From positions 1-64,000 of the forward strand of contig CAZMAR010000003.1 of NCBI GenBank assembly GCA_964564635.1: a stretch of DNA of 64,000 nt, given 5' to 3'. Each line of letters opens with the position of its first letter. Position 1 is the stretch's first letter. The stretch is from Tepidaquicella sp964564635. Its GTDB lineage: Bacteria; Bacteroidota; Ignavibacteria; Tepidaquicellales; Tepidaquicellaceae. The notes below the pieces were generated by a model. That model was not told where the DNA came from and did no database searches. It worked only from the letters and a program-made list of their open reading frames with translations. Both the position numbers and the translations under genes were made by a program. Shown here piece after piece: positions 8,860 through 18,175 of the stretch.

Positions 8860-11847
8860 TTACTTTATATAAACCATTCTTTTAACAGAAACAAATTCCG
8901 GTGTCTCAATCTTATAAAAGTAGACTCCTGAAGTCAAATTATTTGCGTCAAATTTAACTTCATAAACTCCAGGTTCTAAATTATCATTTACTAATGTCGA
9001 CACTTCTCTACCAATTAAATCATATACTTTTAAAACCACAGGAACTAAAGAGTTTTTATTTACTGGAATACTAAATTTTATTGTAGTTGTTGGATTAAAT
9101 GGATTTGGATAGTTTTGGAACAAATTATATTCTGCTGGTACATTTGTAATAACTGGTTTTATACCGATAGGAGTACCATTTCCTCCTGAAAACATTACTA
9201 CTCGCCCATCTCTGCACCCTGCAACAAATTCAGTTGTATTGTTACCATCAATACTGGAAATTGCCTCAACCCTATCTGCCCTGTATGTTACAGTAGAGCC
9301 AAAAGAATATTCAAATAATGTATTTCCGTTTTTCCCATCCATTACAATAACTTTACCTGGAGTTTGCATAGCAACAGCAATGTCTCTTGTACCATCATTA
9401 TTTACATCAGAGAGAAAAGTAGCATCTCGAATATATGAAGCGGCGGGATTTACTGACCATAAAGTATTATGAGTTTTAGTATCAACTCTATAAACTGTTT
9501 GAGGTCCAGACATTGTAAAATCAATAAAACCATTTGAATCAAGGTCATCTAAAAGAACAATAGTTCCATTATTTCCGCTCCCAAAATTTTGTTGCCAATT
9601 TAATTGCCCATTATCACTTGCAACACAAAAGACAGAACTTGTAAACCCATAGAATCCGATAATCTCAGTAATTGTATCAGAATTAATTGAAGGTATCTCT
9701 CTCATAGACCATATTTTCCCGGTCGTTGTGTAAGACCATATCTGTGAACCAGTATTATTAAATCCTTTTACAGAATATGCACCACTATTACTTCCGTTTC
9801 CAATTGCTCCACCAATTTGTGTACAAACCACATCACCTGTAAAGTCTGATGGCTGAGTTACATAAAAAATTTCAGTACCCGTTAATCCATTTAGACATAT
9901 TAAAGCGTGCCTGCCACCGCTTCCAGTTCCGGTACCACTTGCAGAAACAAGAACATCTTTTACTCCATCTCCATTGTAATCCTTATCAACTCTAACGGCT
10001 TCAATATCTCCAAGGCTATAATTAACTGAATCACCATATAGCCATATTAGAGTGCCTGTTCTTCCTGATATTGTATATACCATTTCATTACCACCACCAC
10101 AACCAAACACCACATCCTGAACTCCATCACCATTTATATCATCACGAATTTGTAAACCATCCTCCCATAAAACAGAACCTGTATTGTTATTGTTATAACC
10201 TGTATTGAATATCCATAAGATATCACCAGTAACGGAAGAATTTCCATTATAGCAGGTAACCAGATAATTACCAGAGCTAATAACAACATCATTAACACCA
10301 TCATTGTTAACATCCTGTATTTGTTTTATACTTGTAGGTTGGTAGTCATCATAACTTGTAAATGGGTTGTCAGGACAATTGCCTTGCCAGTAAATTGTTC
10401 CAAGATTTGTAGATGGTAAAACACCTTCTCCTGTTAAATACAACTTTGCCTGTGGCATATTCACTGCATTAGAATTGATGATGAGTGAATCTGTGAAAAT
10501 AGAGACGGAATTAGGATTAAACCAGACCCTGAATGTTCGAGTTTTTTGAGAATCTATAGTTACAGGAAAAGATAACATTGTTGTATCAAGTCTAAATCTC
10601 GGTGTTGAGGCTTGCATAGAATTAATAATAAGTGGCGTATTCCCTGTGTTTGTAATATTAAATTTAAAACCACACAAAGAATTTACTCTCCTCTGACTAT
10701 AATTATAACTTGTATCTGATAAAACAATAAAACTACCGTTTTGTATTCCCTTTCCTCTTAACTCAACAATTTTTGTTGGGGTTAACACATCATTACTTTG
10801 TATTTGTAATTGCCCCGATACAGTATCTGCAATAAGTGGGGTAAATGACATAGTATAATTCTTAGACTGATTTGGATTTATTGTATCAGGAACATTATTC
10901 GGGGATATACCAAAGCGAGGATTGGTAATAGTTTTCGCTGTTATAATTAACTTTGCAGTCCCAAGATTGGAAATAGTAAGATTGTAGGTCGCAGTATTTC
11001 CAATAATAACATTCCCAAAATTTATTAACGAAGTAGATGTTACAATCTGAGGATTTCCCGCACTTGTAATTTCATATTTATACAACTGTCGGTAAGCATT
11101 TGCACTACCACCTGGTCTAAAAGCAATTAAATAAAGATATTGACCATCCCAGAATAGTCCTTTAGGGTCACAATCATTATCAGGGTCAGGTGCCGGAAAT
11201 GAGAACAGTGTATCCCCAACGGCTTTTCTGTATGCATATATTCTCTCTGGTTCACCATGGAAATTATCATTCACATAAAATATAGTATCTCCTTTGACTG
11301 CAATGCCCTGTACCTGTCTTCCCCGAAGTGGAATTGTATCAACGACGAGTTTAGAGGATAGATTAATTTTGTAAGCATATGCATATGGATAAGAAGTAAA
11401 ATCTGGATAATAAACAGCTACCCATAAATTATTCCCATCAAGAGCAATTCCTCCAATCCCCTGAGCATAAGTACCCGTATAGATACTATCAATTTGAACA
11501 CCTGCAGAATTAATCTTATATATCCTGCCGCCAGCAGAGCGATAATCTTCCGCAATCCAGAATCCAGTCCCATCCCATGCAAGCCCATGATTGAATTTAT
11601 AGGGGGTTAATAAACTATCAACTATAACTCCCAACTTAGTTACTTTATATAGATATGCAAAAGGATATCCTGTACCATCAAAATCTGAACCTATCCAGAG
11701 AGTATCATTTCTTTGAGTAACACCCCAGAAATAGTTATATGAATTATGATAAGGAAATGGATATACTGCAACCAATGTTTGTGAATAAAGACTGCTAATG
11801 CAAATTATTAATAGCAGGTAAATTTTAATTATTGTTTTCATTATCAT
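8860..11847 (-). CDS. Secreted T9SS-sorted protein with Ig-like and FG-GAP-type repeats
   Basis: A 995-residue extracellular protein. Residues 1-22 form a signal peptide (hydrophobic core ending SLYSQ). Residues about 25-280 look like a beta-propeller of 'WDGTGFWI'/'LDGNNLWVA' repeats. About 285-480 holds two HYDIN/ASPM-type Ig-like modules, each starting like INFGNVIIGNTATYNLTI. About 500-900 has FG-GAP/integrin-like repeats with calcium-loop pieces such as DVNNDGVNDVV, DINGDGVQDVV and DLDSNGFIDF. The last 85 residues are a T9SS type A sorting domain (FQNYPNPFNP to KRMVYIK), so it should cross the outer membrane and be anchored or released. The function is unknown; adhesion or surface display is a guess. 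A second ATG at 11841 is an equally good start. Confidence 0.85.
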   Translation of the reverse strand: MIMKTIIKIYLLLIICISSLYSQTLVAVYPFPYHNSYNYFWGVTQRNDTLWIGSDFDGTGYPFAYLYKVTKLGVIVDSLLTPYKFNHGLAWDGTGFWIAEDYRSAGGRIYKINSAGVQIDSIYTGTYAQGIGGIALDGNNLWVAVYYPDFTSYPYAYAYKINLSSKLVVDTIPLRGRQVQGIAVKGDTIFYVNDNFHGEPERIYAYRKAVGDTLFSFPAPDPDNDCDPKGLFWDGQYLYLIAFRPGGSANAYRQLYKYEITSAGNPQIVTSTSLINFGNVIIGNTATYNLTISNLGTAKLIITAKTITNPRFGISPNNVPDTINPNQSKNYTMSFTPLIADTVSGQLQIQSNDVLTPTKIVELRGKGIQNGSFIVLSDTSYNYSQRRVNSLCGFKFNITNTGNTPLIINSMQASTPRFRLDTTMLSFPVTIDSQKTRTFRVWFNPNSVSIFTDSLIINSNAVNMPQAKLYLTGEGVLPSTNLGTIYWQGNCPDNPFTSYDDYQPTSIKQIQDVNNDGVNDVVISSGNYLVTCYNGNSSVTGDILWIFNTGYNNNNTGSVLWEDGLQIRDDINGDGVQDVVFGCGGGNEMVYTISGRTGTLIWLYGDSVNYSLGDIEAVRVDKDYNGDGVKDVLVSASGTGTGSGGRHALICLNGLTGTEIFYVTQPSDFTGDVVCTQIGGAIGNGSNSGAYSVKGFNNTGSQIWSYTTTGKIWSMREIPSINSDTITEIIGFYGFTSSVFCVASDNGQLNWQQNFGSGNNGTIVLLDDLDSNGFIDFTMSGPQTVYRVDTKTHNTLWSVNPAASYIRDATFLSDVNNDGTRDIAVAMQTPGKVIVMDGKNGNTLFEYSFGSTVTYRADRVEAISSIDGNNTTEFVAGCRDGRVVMFSGGNGTPIGIKPVITNVPAEYNLFQNYPNPFNPTTTIKFSIPVNKNSLVPVVLKVYDLIGREVSTLVNDNLEPGVYEVKFDANNLTSGVYFYKIETPEFVSVKRMVYIK

Positions 11848-11937
11848 TTTTAAATTATTTTTTAATTAAATATAATAATAAAAAGAATAATAATAAAAAA
11901 TACAGATTATATTTTTGTTCCAAAGCAAATATTTTTA

Positions 11938-12750
11938 TTATTTTAATAGTTTTGCAGAGAAATTTTTACAAGAGCATTCCACTGCAGTTTTATATTCTTC
12001 TCTATCTGCAAAAGGATTTGTGGGATATAATATTGCTCTACTTACATTTACCAGGAATAAATCATTATTAATACTGTCAAGTAATTTTTTTATATCACCA
12101 CCCTGTGCACCAATTCCAGGAATTAATAAAGGGACATCTTTATATTTTTTAGAATAGTATTCTATATAATTTAAATGATTTGCACCAAAAACAAACCCAA
12201 TATTTTTGAAAGAAGAATCTAAAAACTTTTCAATTACAATTTCAAACAATTTTTTTCCCGTTTTTAAATCTAATAATTGAAAATCAAAAGCCCCTTTATT
12301 TGAAGTCAGAGCAAGAACATAAATTAATTTATCTACACGGTTTAAAAAAGGTTCTACTGATTCCACTCCCATATAAGGAGATACTGTAATTGCATCAAAT
12401 CCCAACTTATCAAAATAAGTTTTTGCATATGCTTCACTCGTATTAGGAATATCACTTCTTTTTGCATCGCAAATGGTTATTGCTTTACCCGAAATTTTAT
12501 TTAGAGAACTCTCTATTGCTCTGTAACCAACCTCCCCAAAGAATTCAAAAAACGCAAGATTGAATTTATATGCAGAGGTATAATCGATTGTTGTTTCTAT
12601 AATAAACTTACAAAATTCTTCAAGCGGATTGCTGAACTCATTGAAAAAAAACTCGGGTATCTTACTAACATCAGGGTCTATTCCAACCGTAAGATGTGAG
12701 TTTTTCCTTTTAATAACCGATTTTAATTTATCTATATATAACATAAGCAT
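11938..12750 (-). CDS. pyrF: Orotidine 5'-phosphate decarboxylase (type 2)
   Basis: Converts OMP to UMP, the last step of de novo pyrimidine synthesis. A 270-residue protein of the longer 'type 2' OMP decarboxylase subfamily. The N-terminal substrate segment GIDP is at 23-26; the catalytic Asp-Lys-x-x-Asp array DAKRSD spans 95-100 (Asp95, Lys97, Asp100); the phosphate-binding part reads LIPGIGAQGGD near the C terminus. It is the last gene of the purN-purH-mre-mrdA-rodA run, two bases after rodA, so it is probably cotranscribed. A second Met at residue 3 is an alternative start. Confidence 0.95.
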   Translation of the reverse strand: MLMLYIDKLKSVIKRKNSHLTVGIDPDVSKIPEFFFNEFSNPLEEFCKFIIETTIDYTSAYKFNLAFFEFFGEVGYRAIESSLNKISGKAITICDAKRSDIPNTSEAYAKTYFDKLGFDAITVSPYMGVESVEPFLNRVDKLIYVLALTSNKGAFDFQLLDLKTGKKLFEIVIEKFLDSSFKNIGFVFGANHLNYIEYYSKKYKDVPLLIPGIGAQGGDIKKLLDSINNDLFLVNVSRAILYPTNPFADREEYKTAVECSCKNFSAKLLK

Positions 12751-12752
12751 AA

Positions 12753-13988
12753 TTATATATATACATCTCTGTGTCTATAAGTATTCATCGCAAGACCAAT
12801 TAGTACCATAAAACTCAATAAAGAAGAAACGCCATAACTAACTAAAGGTAGAGGAATTCCGATAACCGGAGTTATACCTACAGTCATACCAATATTCAAA
12901 ACAACTTGAATTAAAAATAAACCAGCTGCACTTGTTGACACAAGGGAAAGATAACTATTTTTTGAGACAAAAGAATTATAAAACATTTTAAAAATCAAAG
13001 TTAATAGCAAAGTAATTAAAAGCATAGCCCCAATAAAGCCAAACTCTTCCCCAACCATACAAAATATAAAATCAGTCCACTGTTCGGGAATAAATTTTAA
13101 TTGTGTTTGAGTGCCCTGTAAAAATCCTTTACCGGTAAGCCCCCCAGATCCAATTGCAACTTTAGATTGAATAACATTATATCCACTTTTCAGGGGATCT
13201 AAAGTTGGATCAAAAAGAGCAAGTATTCTCTGTTGCTGATAAATAGCCAGTTTGGAAAAAAGAAAATGAGCAGATAATCCAGCACCCACATTAATTACTA
13301 AAACTATAATAGAAAGAAAAAGATTTCTCTTAAACAAAAATAAACAAATTACAACAACCACCAGCGCTATATAAAAAAGGGTCGTATTAAAAAACGAAAG
13401 AATTGCCAGAGCAACTGGTGAAACAATTGCGAAAAGGAAAAAAGGAGAAATTCCTGCACCCCATAAAATAGGTAAAAGCATCGATAAAATTACAAGAGAA
13501 GTTCCTGTATCATTTTGTAATTTTACAAGTATTACAGGTAAGATAATAAATAATAAAGTTTTTAATAAAACAGGTAATTCATTAATGTCTTTCTTTTCAT
13601 CTCCTTTATTCAGGAAAAAAGAAACCGCCATAATAATCGCAACTTTGGCTAATTCAGAAGGTTGTATTCCAAAACCAGCAATATAAAACCAACTCTTATT
13701 TCCATTAATAGTTTTCCCAAATAATAAAACTAATATTAAAAGTAAAATTGAAAATCCGTAAATATAGTAGGAAGAAATTGCAAGATATCTCGGAGGTACA
13801 AAACTCACGGAAATCATAATTATTAAACCTATAAAAGCAAAAATCATCTGTTTTCTGAAATAATCCACTTCAGTAACATTTCCAAAAGTAGCACTATATA
13901 TTGATATCAAACCAATTGCTAAAATTAACAAAGTTAATATTAATGTTAGAAAATCAAATTTACTAAATATATTTACTTTCTTTCTCAT
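12753..13988 (-). CDS. rodA: Rod shape-determining protein RodA (SEDS glycosyltransferase)
   Basis: Integral membrane peptidoglycan polymerase of the SEDS family, working with PBP2 in side-wall elongation. The 411 residues contain about ten hydrophobic segments. Family marks include IGLISIYSATFG near the N terminus, GKTINGNKSWFYI and GFGIQPSELAKVA (the QPSE motif), a long extracytoplasmic stretch YQQQRILALFDPTLDPLKSGYN, and the C-terminal EEFGFIGAML and IPLPLVSYGVSS. Its position three bases after mrdA (PBP2) favours RodA over FtsW. Confidence 0.95.
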   Translation of the reverse strand: MRKKVNIFSKFDFLTLILTLLILAIGLISIYSATFGNVTEVDYFRKQMIFAFIGLIIMISVSFVPPRYLAISSYYIYGFSILLLILVLLFGKTINGNKSWFYIAGFGIQPSELAKVAIIMAVSFFLNKGDEKKDINELPVLLKTLLFIILPVILVKLQNDTGTSLVILSMLLPILWGAGISPFFLFAIVSPVALAILSFFNTTLFYIALVVVVICLFLFKRNLFLSIIVLVINVGAGLSAHFLFSKLAIYQQQRILALFDPTLDPLKSGYNVIQSKVAIGSGGLTGKGFLQGTQTQLKFIPEQWTDFIFCMVGEEFGFIGAMLLITLLLTLIFKMFYNSFVSKNSYLSLVSTSAAGLFLIQVVLNIGMTVGITPVIGIPLPLVSYGVSSLLSFMVLIGLAMNTYRHRDVYI

Positions 13989-13991
13989 CTA

Positions 13992-15782
13992 TCAGTCTTT
14001 TATATCAGGTTTACTTTTTAATTCACTATATACATCTTCAGTATTATTACTTAAATATCTTATCATAATAGCAGCAGCCAGCGGCGCAGCAAACTCAGCA
14101 CCCCATCCTTGATTTTCTCCTAAAACACAGACTGCAATTCTTGGATTATCATAAGGAGCAAAACCTACAAACCAGGAGTGATTATTTCCTTTTCTATTTT
14201 GAGCAGTACCGGTTTTACCAGCAAGCACATATTTAGAAGAGCGCACCTTTTTTGCAGTACCATTCCCGTTTACAACGAGGTACATACCTCTTTTCACAGC
14301 ATTGAAATAAGATTTTGGAATATCAATTTTTCTTTGTTTCACTTCCACAAGTTCTTCTTTACCAGTTGTTTGATTTGAAATTTTCCAGACTATATGAGGA
14401 ACGCTATAAACTCCATCCATACATATAGCAGCCGTATAAGCAACCATTTGAATCGGGGATACCCCTATTTCACCTTGCCCAATCCCTAAATTAATAAGAT
14501 ATCCCCTGCTCCAATTTCCTTCACCATATACTTTATTAAAATATTCTTCCGATGGTAAAATTCCAGAGGTTTCATTTGGTAGGTCGATACCAGTTTTTTG
14601 TCCAAAATTAAACATTGTTCCGTACTTATATAAATTATCCAACCCTACCATTAAACCAAGTTTATAGAAAAACACATTTACGGAATACTCTAATGCAACC
14701 ACAACATTTATAGAGCCGTATGAACCGTGGTCTCCAAAGGTTCTACCCCCAAAAGTGAAAGAGCCACCGCAGGAAATAGTTGAAGTTGGGGTTATCTGTC
14801 CTGATGCCATACCAGCAAGCGCCATTAACATTTTCCAGGTAGAGCCAGGTGCATATCTTGTTTGTGTAACCCGATTAAACATAGGATGTTCCGGATGATT
14901 AAAAATTGCAGAAAAATCTTTATCTTTTTTATCACCAGAAAATACTGATAAATCAAAGTCTGGTTTAGAAACCAGGCATAAGACCTCACCATTTCTTGGA
15001 TCAACTGCAACAATTGCTCCTCGCCTGCCACCTAAAAGATTTTCTGCATATTTTTGCAACTCAGTATCTATTGTAATAAATAAATCAGAACCACTTATTG
15101 GTTTAATATCATTTCTGCCTTCATTAAAACTGCCAATTACCCTGCCATTCACATCAACAGTAACTAATTGAACACCGTTTTCTCCTCGTAAATAATTTTC
15201 ATAATACTTTTCAAGCCCAGTAATACCAACATAATCCCCCTGCCTATAGTATCCAGTTGAATCTCTATCAAGTTGTTCCTGCGGTATTTCACCAACATAA
15301 CCAAAAATATGTGAGCCTCTATACCCTGCAGTATACATCCTTCTTGAATCAATCTGATAATCAACTCCGGGAAATTTTTCCCGGTTCTCTTCTAAATAAG
15401 AAATTACCTCAAACCCAATATTTCTTTTTATAACAACGGGGTTTAGTTTATTATTATCTTTTGATGACTGTAAAGTTTCTATTACACTCGCTGTATCTTC
15501 TTTTATTAACTTACATAAATCATATAATTTCGAAAAATCAAATTTCTTCGGAATTATAGCCAATGAATAAGATGGAACATTATCTACAAGTATTTTACCA
15601 TTTTTATCATATATTAGACCTCTTGGCGGCCTTACTATTATTTTTCTAACAGAATTTTTTTGTGATTCTTTTCCGTACTGACTTTGTTCAACAATTTGTA
15701 GTTTATACAACTGCATAGACAATATAACAAAAACAAATAAGCAGATAACAATAATCGTTATTTTTCTAAATTTAGTATCCAA
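13992..15782 (-). CDS. mrdA: Penicillin-binding protein 2
   Basis: Class B transpeptidase that cross-links peptidoglycan during elongation. An N-terminal membrane anchor at about 8-26 is followed by the dimerisation domain (RPPRGLIYDKNG at 51-62) and the transpeptidase domain. The three catalytic motifs are present: STWK at 314-317 (Ser314 nucleophile), SVN at 367-369 and KTG at 523-525. The 596-residue length is normal. It lies between mreD and rodA with gaps of only two and three bases, the usual elongasome order. The N-terminal helix holds it in the inner membrane with its catalytic domain in the periplasm. Confidence 0.96.
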   Translation of the reverse strand: MDTKFRKITIIVICLFVFVILSMQLYKLQIVEQSQYGKESQKNSVRKIIVRPPRGLIYDKNGKILVDNVPSYSLAIIPKKFDFSKLYDLCKLIKEDTASVIETLQSSKDNNKLNPVVIKRNIGFEVISYLEENREKFPGVDYQIDSRRMYTAGYRGSHIFGYVGEIPQEQLDRDSTGYYRQGDYVGITGLEKYYENYLRGENGVQLVTVDVNGRVIGSFNEGRNDIKPISGSDLFITIDTELQKYAENLLGGRRGAIVAVDPRNGEVLCLVSKPDFDLSVFSGDKKDKDFSAIFNHPEHPMFNRVTQTRYAPGSTWKMLMALAGMASGQITPTSTISCGGSFTFGGRTFGDHGSYGSINVVVALEYSVNVFFYKLGLMVGLDNLYKYGTMFNFGQKTGIDLPNETSGILPSEEYFNKVYGEGNWSRGYLINLGIGQGEIGVSPIQMVAYTAAICMDGVYSVPHIVWKISNQTTGKEELVEVKQRKIDIPKSYFNAVKRGMYLVVNGNGTAKKVRSSKYVLAGKTGTAQNRKGNNHSWFVGFAPYDNPRIAVCVLGENQGWGAEFAAPLAAAIMIRYLSNNTEDVYSELKSKPDIKD

Positions 15783-15784
15783 TT

Positions 15785-16291
15785 TTAATAAGAAAATTTA
15801 GTATGCTTTTTCCTTGGTATAATAATAAAAATAGTACTTAATATAAGTGTATATAAAGTAGTCGGAAAAATATATTTATAAATAACCTCAACAAAAGAAA
15901 GCAAAGAAGAACCCGAAAGAAAATATATTTCAAAATAAATAAAGTTTGAAATTAAACTTGCAACAGTCATAACTAAAATAAACGCACCTTTACTGATAAC
16001 TTTATCCTGCGGTTCTTCAAAAAATCCAGCAAAGAAACCAGCCAGCACATAAGCAAGAGAATAAAGCCCAATAAAATTACCAGAAACAGAATCAACAATT
16101 AAACCAGCAAAAAAACCACCGAGCATACCTTCAATTTTTCCTCTTTTAATAGCAAGTATCACAACACCAATTAGAACAATATCTGGGACGATATTTAATT
16201 CTGTAAGTGAAATCATCCAGATAAATGTTCTTTGAATTAAAATAAGAATTAGAAGAATTAAGTAATATTTAATATAGTTAAATAAATACAA
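15785..16291 (-). CDS. mreD: Rod shape-determining protein MreD
   Basis: A 168-residue inner-membrane protein with about five hydrophobic helices and few charged residues. MreD is poorly conserved in sequence, but the segments ELNIVPDIVLIGVVILAIKRGKIEGMLGGFFAGLIVD and EPQDKVISKGAF fit the family, and the position between mreC and mrdA settles it. It links MreB filaments, MreC and the synthases. Gaps to both neighbours are only two to three bases. Confidence 0.9.
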   Translation of the reverse strand: MYLFNYIKYYLILLILILIQRTFIWMISLTELNIVPDIVLIGVVILAIKRGKIEGMLGGFFAGLIVDSVSGNFIGLYSLAYVLAGFFAGFFEEPQDKVISKGAFILVMTVASLISNFIYFEIYFLSGSSLLSFVEVIYKYIFPTTLYTLILSTIFIIIPRKKHTKFSY

Positions 16292-16294
16292 ATT

Positions 16295-17122
16295 TTACTT
16301 TTTAATAAAATATTTTTCAAGTTCAAGTTTCTCTTTATCAGGTAATATTTGCAGTACAAAAACCTCTTCAATCATTTCAAAATTAACCAATGGTGTTAAA
16401 ATTATTTTTTTGAAAAGATTATCAAGATTCCCTGCTTCAGAAACAATTCCAATAGGAATACCACTTGGGAAATTTGAACTATAATCAGAAGTAATAAAAA
16501 TATCACCTTCATTCACATCTGCATTCTTTCTCACATTCATTACAGAAAGAGAAGAAGTACCATCATAACTTAAAATACCATCAACTCTTGTTCTTTGATT
16601 TTTAACGGAAATTTTTAAATCCTTATTCAATAAAATTTGAACTATGGAATAACCTCCACTTGTAGAAATAACTCTACCAACAAGTCCATTATCAGTAATT
16701 ACAGGCATTCCAACTTTAACCCCATCAGACTCGCCAACATTAATTGTTATTGTATTTCTTGATTGAATAAGAGATTTGTTAACAATTTTAGCACTCAATA
16801 AAGAATATGGAAATTCAGTTTTAAAATTCAATAATTTTTTAAGTCTCTGATTCTCTAATTTTATTTCTTTAAGCGAAGCAATTTCAACTGAAAGCCGAAT
16901 GTTTGCTTCTCTCAGAAATTTATTCTCATTCTCAATTTCAAAAACATTTGGGATTACTGATATACCCGACTGAAAAGTACCAAGAGTAGTAATTGCAACA
17001 GCTCTGAAGAATCTAATCTGACTGTTGTCATTTGAAAAAATTAGAACTAAAGAAATAATTACTAAAAGTGAGAGTAAAATATACTCTTTTATTTGTAATA
17101 AGAATAAACCGAATTTCCTCAT
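16295..17122 (-). CDS. mreC: Rod shape-determining protein MreC
   Basis: A 275-residue bitopic protein: one membrane helix at about 13-30, a periplasmic coiled coil at about 65-95 (NENKFLREANIRL, SLKEIKLENQRLKKLL), then a double beta-barrel domain with the family segments NVGESDGVKVGMPVITDNGLVGRV and VDGILSYDG. It bridges MreB in the cytoplasm and PBP2 in the periplasm. It starts 12 bases after the mreB stop. Confidence 0.94.
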   Translation of the reverse strand: MRKFGLFLLQIKEYILLSLLVIISLVLIFSNDNSQIRFFRAVAITTLGTFQSGISVIPNVFEIENENKFLREANIRLSVEIASLKEIKLENQRLKKLLNFKTEFPYSLLSAKIVNKSLIQSRNTITINVGESDGVKVGMPVITDNGLVGRVISTSGGYSIVQILLNKDLKISVKNQRTRVDGILSYDGTSSLSVMNVRKNADVNEGDIFITSDYSSNFPSGIPIGIVSEAGNLDNLFKKIILTPLVNFEMIEEVFVLQILPDKEKLELEKYFIKK

Positions 17123-17134
17123 TGAAACAAGAAA

Positions 17135-18151
17135 TTAGCGTTTTAGCATGCACTTTTTATAATAGTTCAGGTCTTCAAGAACCTTCCCTGTTCCTCTTGC
17201 TACTGCTGTTAATGGGTCATCAGCAATATGAACCGGTACACCTGTTTCAACTTTTATTCTTTCATCGAGTCCTTTCAAAAGAGCACCACCACCAGTTAAG
17301 AAAATTCCTCTGCTCAATATATCTGAAGCCAGTTCAGGAGCAGTCTTCTCCAAAGCTACTTTTACTGATTCTACCATTTGCGTTATGGGGGGATTTAATG
17401 CTTCTCGTATTTCTATGGAACTTACCTCAGTCAATTTCGGTACTCCGGCAACTAAATCTCTTCCTTTTACTTCTATAATTACTTCTTCTTCAAGTGGCAT
17501 AACGGAACCCGCCTGACATTTTATATCTTCTGCTGTCCTTTCACCAATCAGCATATTTTGATTTGACCTGAAAAATCTTATTATTGCATCGGTACATTCA
17601 TCACCCGCAATTCGTATGGATACAACATTTGCAATTCCTGAAAGTGCAATAACTGCAATTTCTGTTGTTCCTCCACCAATATCAACTATCATATTTCCAT
17701 AAGGTTCGTGTACATCAAGTCCAATCCCAATTGCCGCCGCCATTGGTTCCGAAATCAGATGTACCTCTTTTGCGCCCGCGTGTTCCGCGGTATCTCGCAC
17801 AGCTCTTTTTTCAACTTCTGTTATTCCGCTTGGTACACTTATTACAATTTTTCGGGCGGGAAATATACCCGGAGAAATTTTTTTAATAAACTCCTTTAAC
17901 ATCCCCTCCGCCATTTCAAAATCTGCAATAACACCGTCTCGCATTGGTCTTATGGTATTTAGTTCTTTGTGAACCTTTCCGACCATCTTCCTTGCTTCCT
18001 CACCTATAGCTACTATTTTTCTTGTATTCACATCATAAGTTACAATAGATGGCTCATTAAGAACCACTCCTTTCCCCTTCATATAAATTAGTGTGTTTGC
18101 GGTACCAAGATCAATCGCAATGTCATTTGAGAAAAGTCCTAAAAAAGGCAT
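17135..18151 (-). CDS. mreB: Rod shape-determining protein MreB
   Basis: Bacterial actin that guides lateral wall synthesis. The 338 residues have the actin-fold motifs: phosphate-1 DIAIDLGTANTLIY at the N terminus, ISVPSGITEVEKRAV, phosphate-2 VDIGGGTTEIAVI in the middle, and the adenosine motif GIFLTGGGALLKG near the C terminus. It heads the mreBCD-mrdA-rodA block and lies 24 bases downstream of purH. No separate promoter is obvious in that gap, though the change of function there could hide one. Confidence 0.97.
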   Translation of the reverse strand: MPFLGLFSNDIAIDLGTANTLIYMKGKGVVLNEPSIVTYDVNTRKIVAIGEEARKMVGKVHKELNTIRPMRDGVIADFEMAEGMLKEFIKKISPGIFPARKIVISVPSGITEVEKRAVRDTAEHAGAKEVHLISEPMAAAIGIGLDVHEPYGNMIVDIGGGTTEIAVIALSGIANVVSIRIAGDECTDAIIRFFRSNQNMLIGERTAEDIKCQAGSVMPLEEEVIIEVKGRDLVAGVPKLTEVSSIEIREALNPPITQMVESVKVALEKTAPELASDILSRGIFLTGGGALLKGLDERIKVETGVPVHIADDPLTAVARGTGKVLEDLNYYKKCMLKR

Positions 18152-18175
18152 AGTTATTATATTAATTTTTATTAA

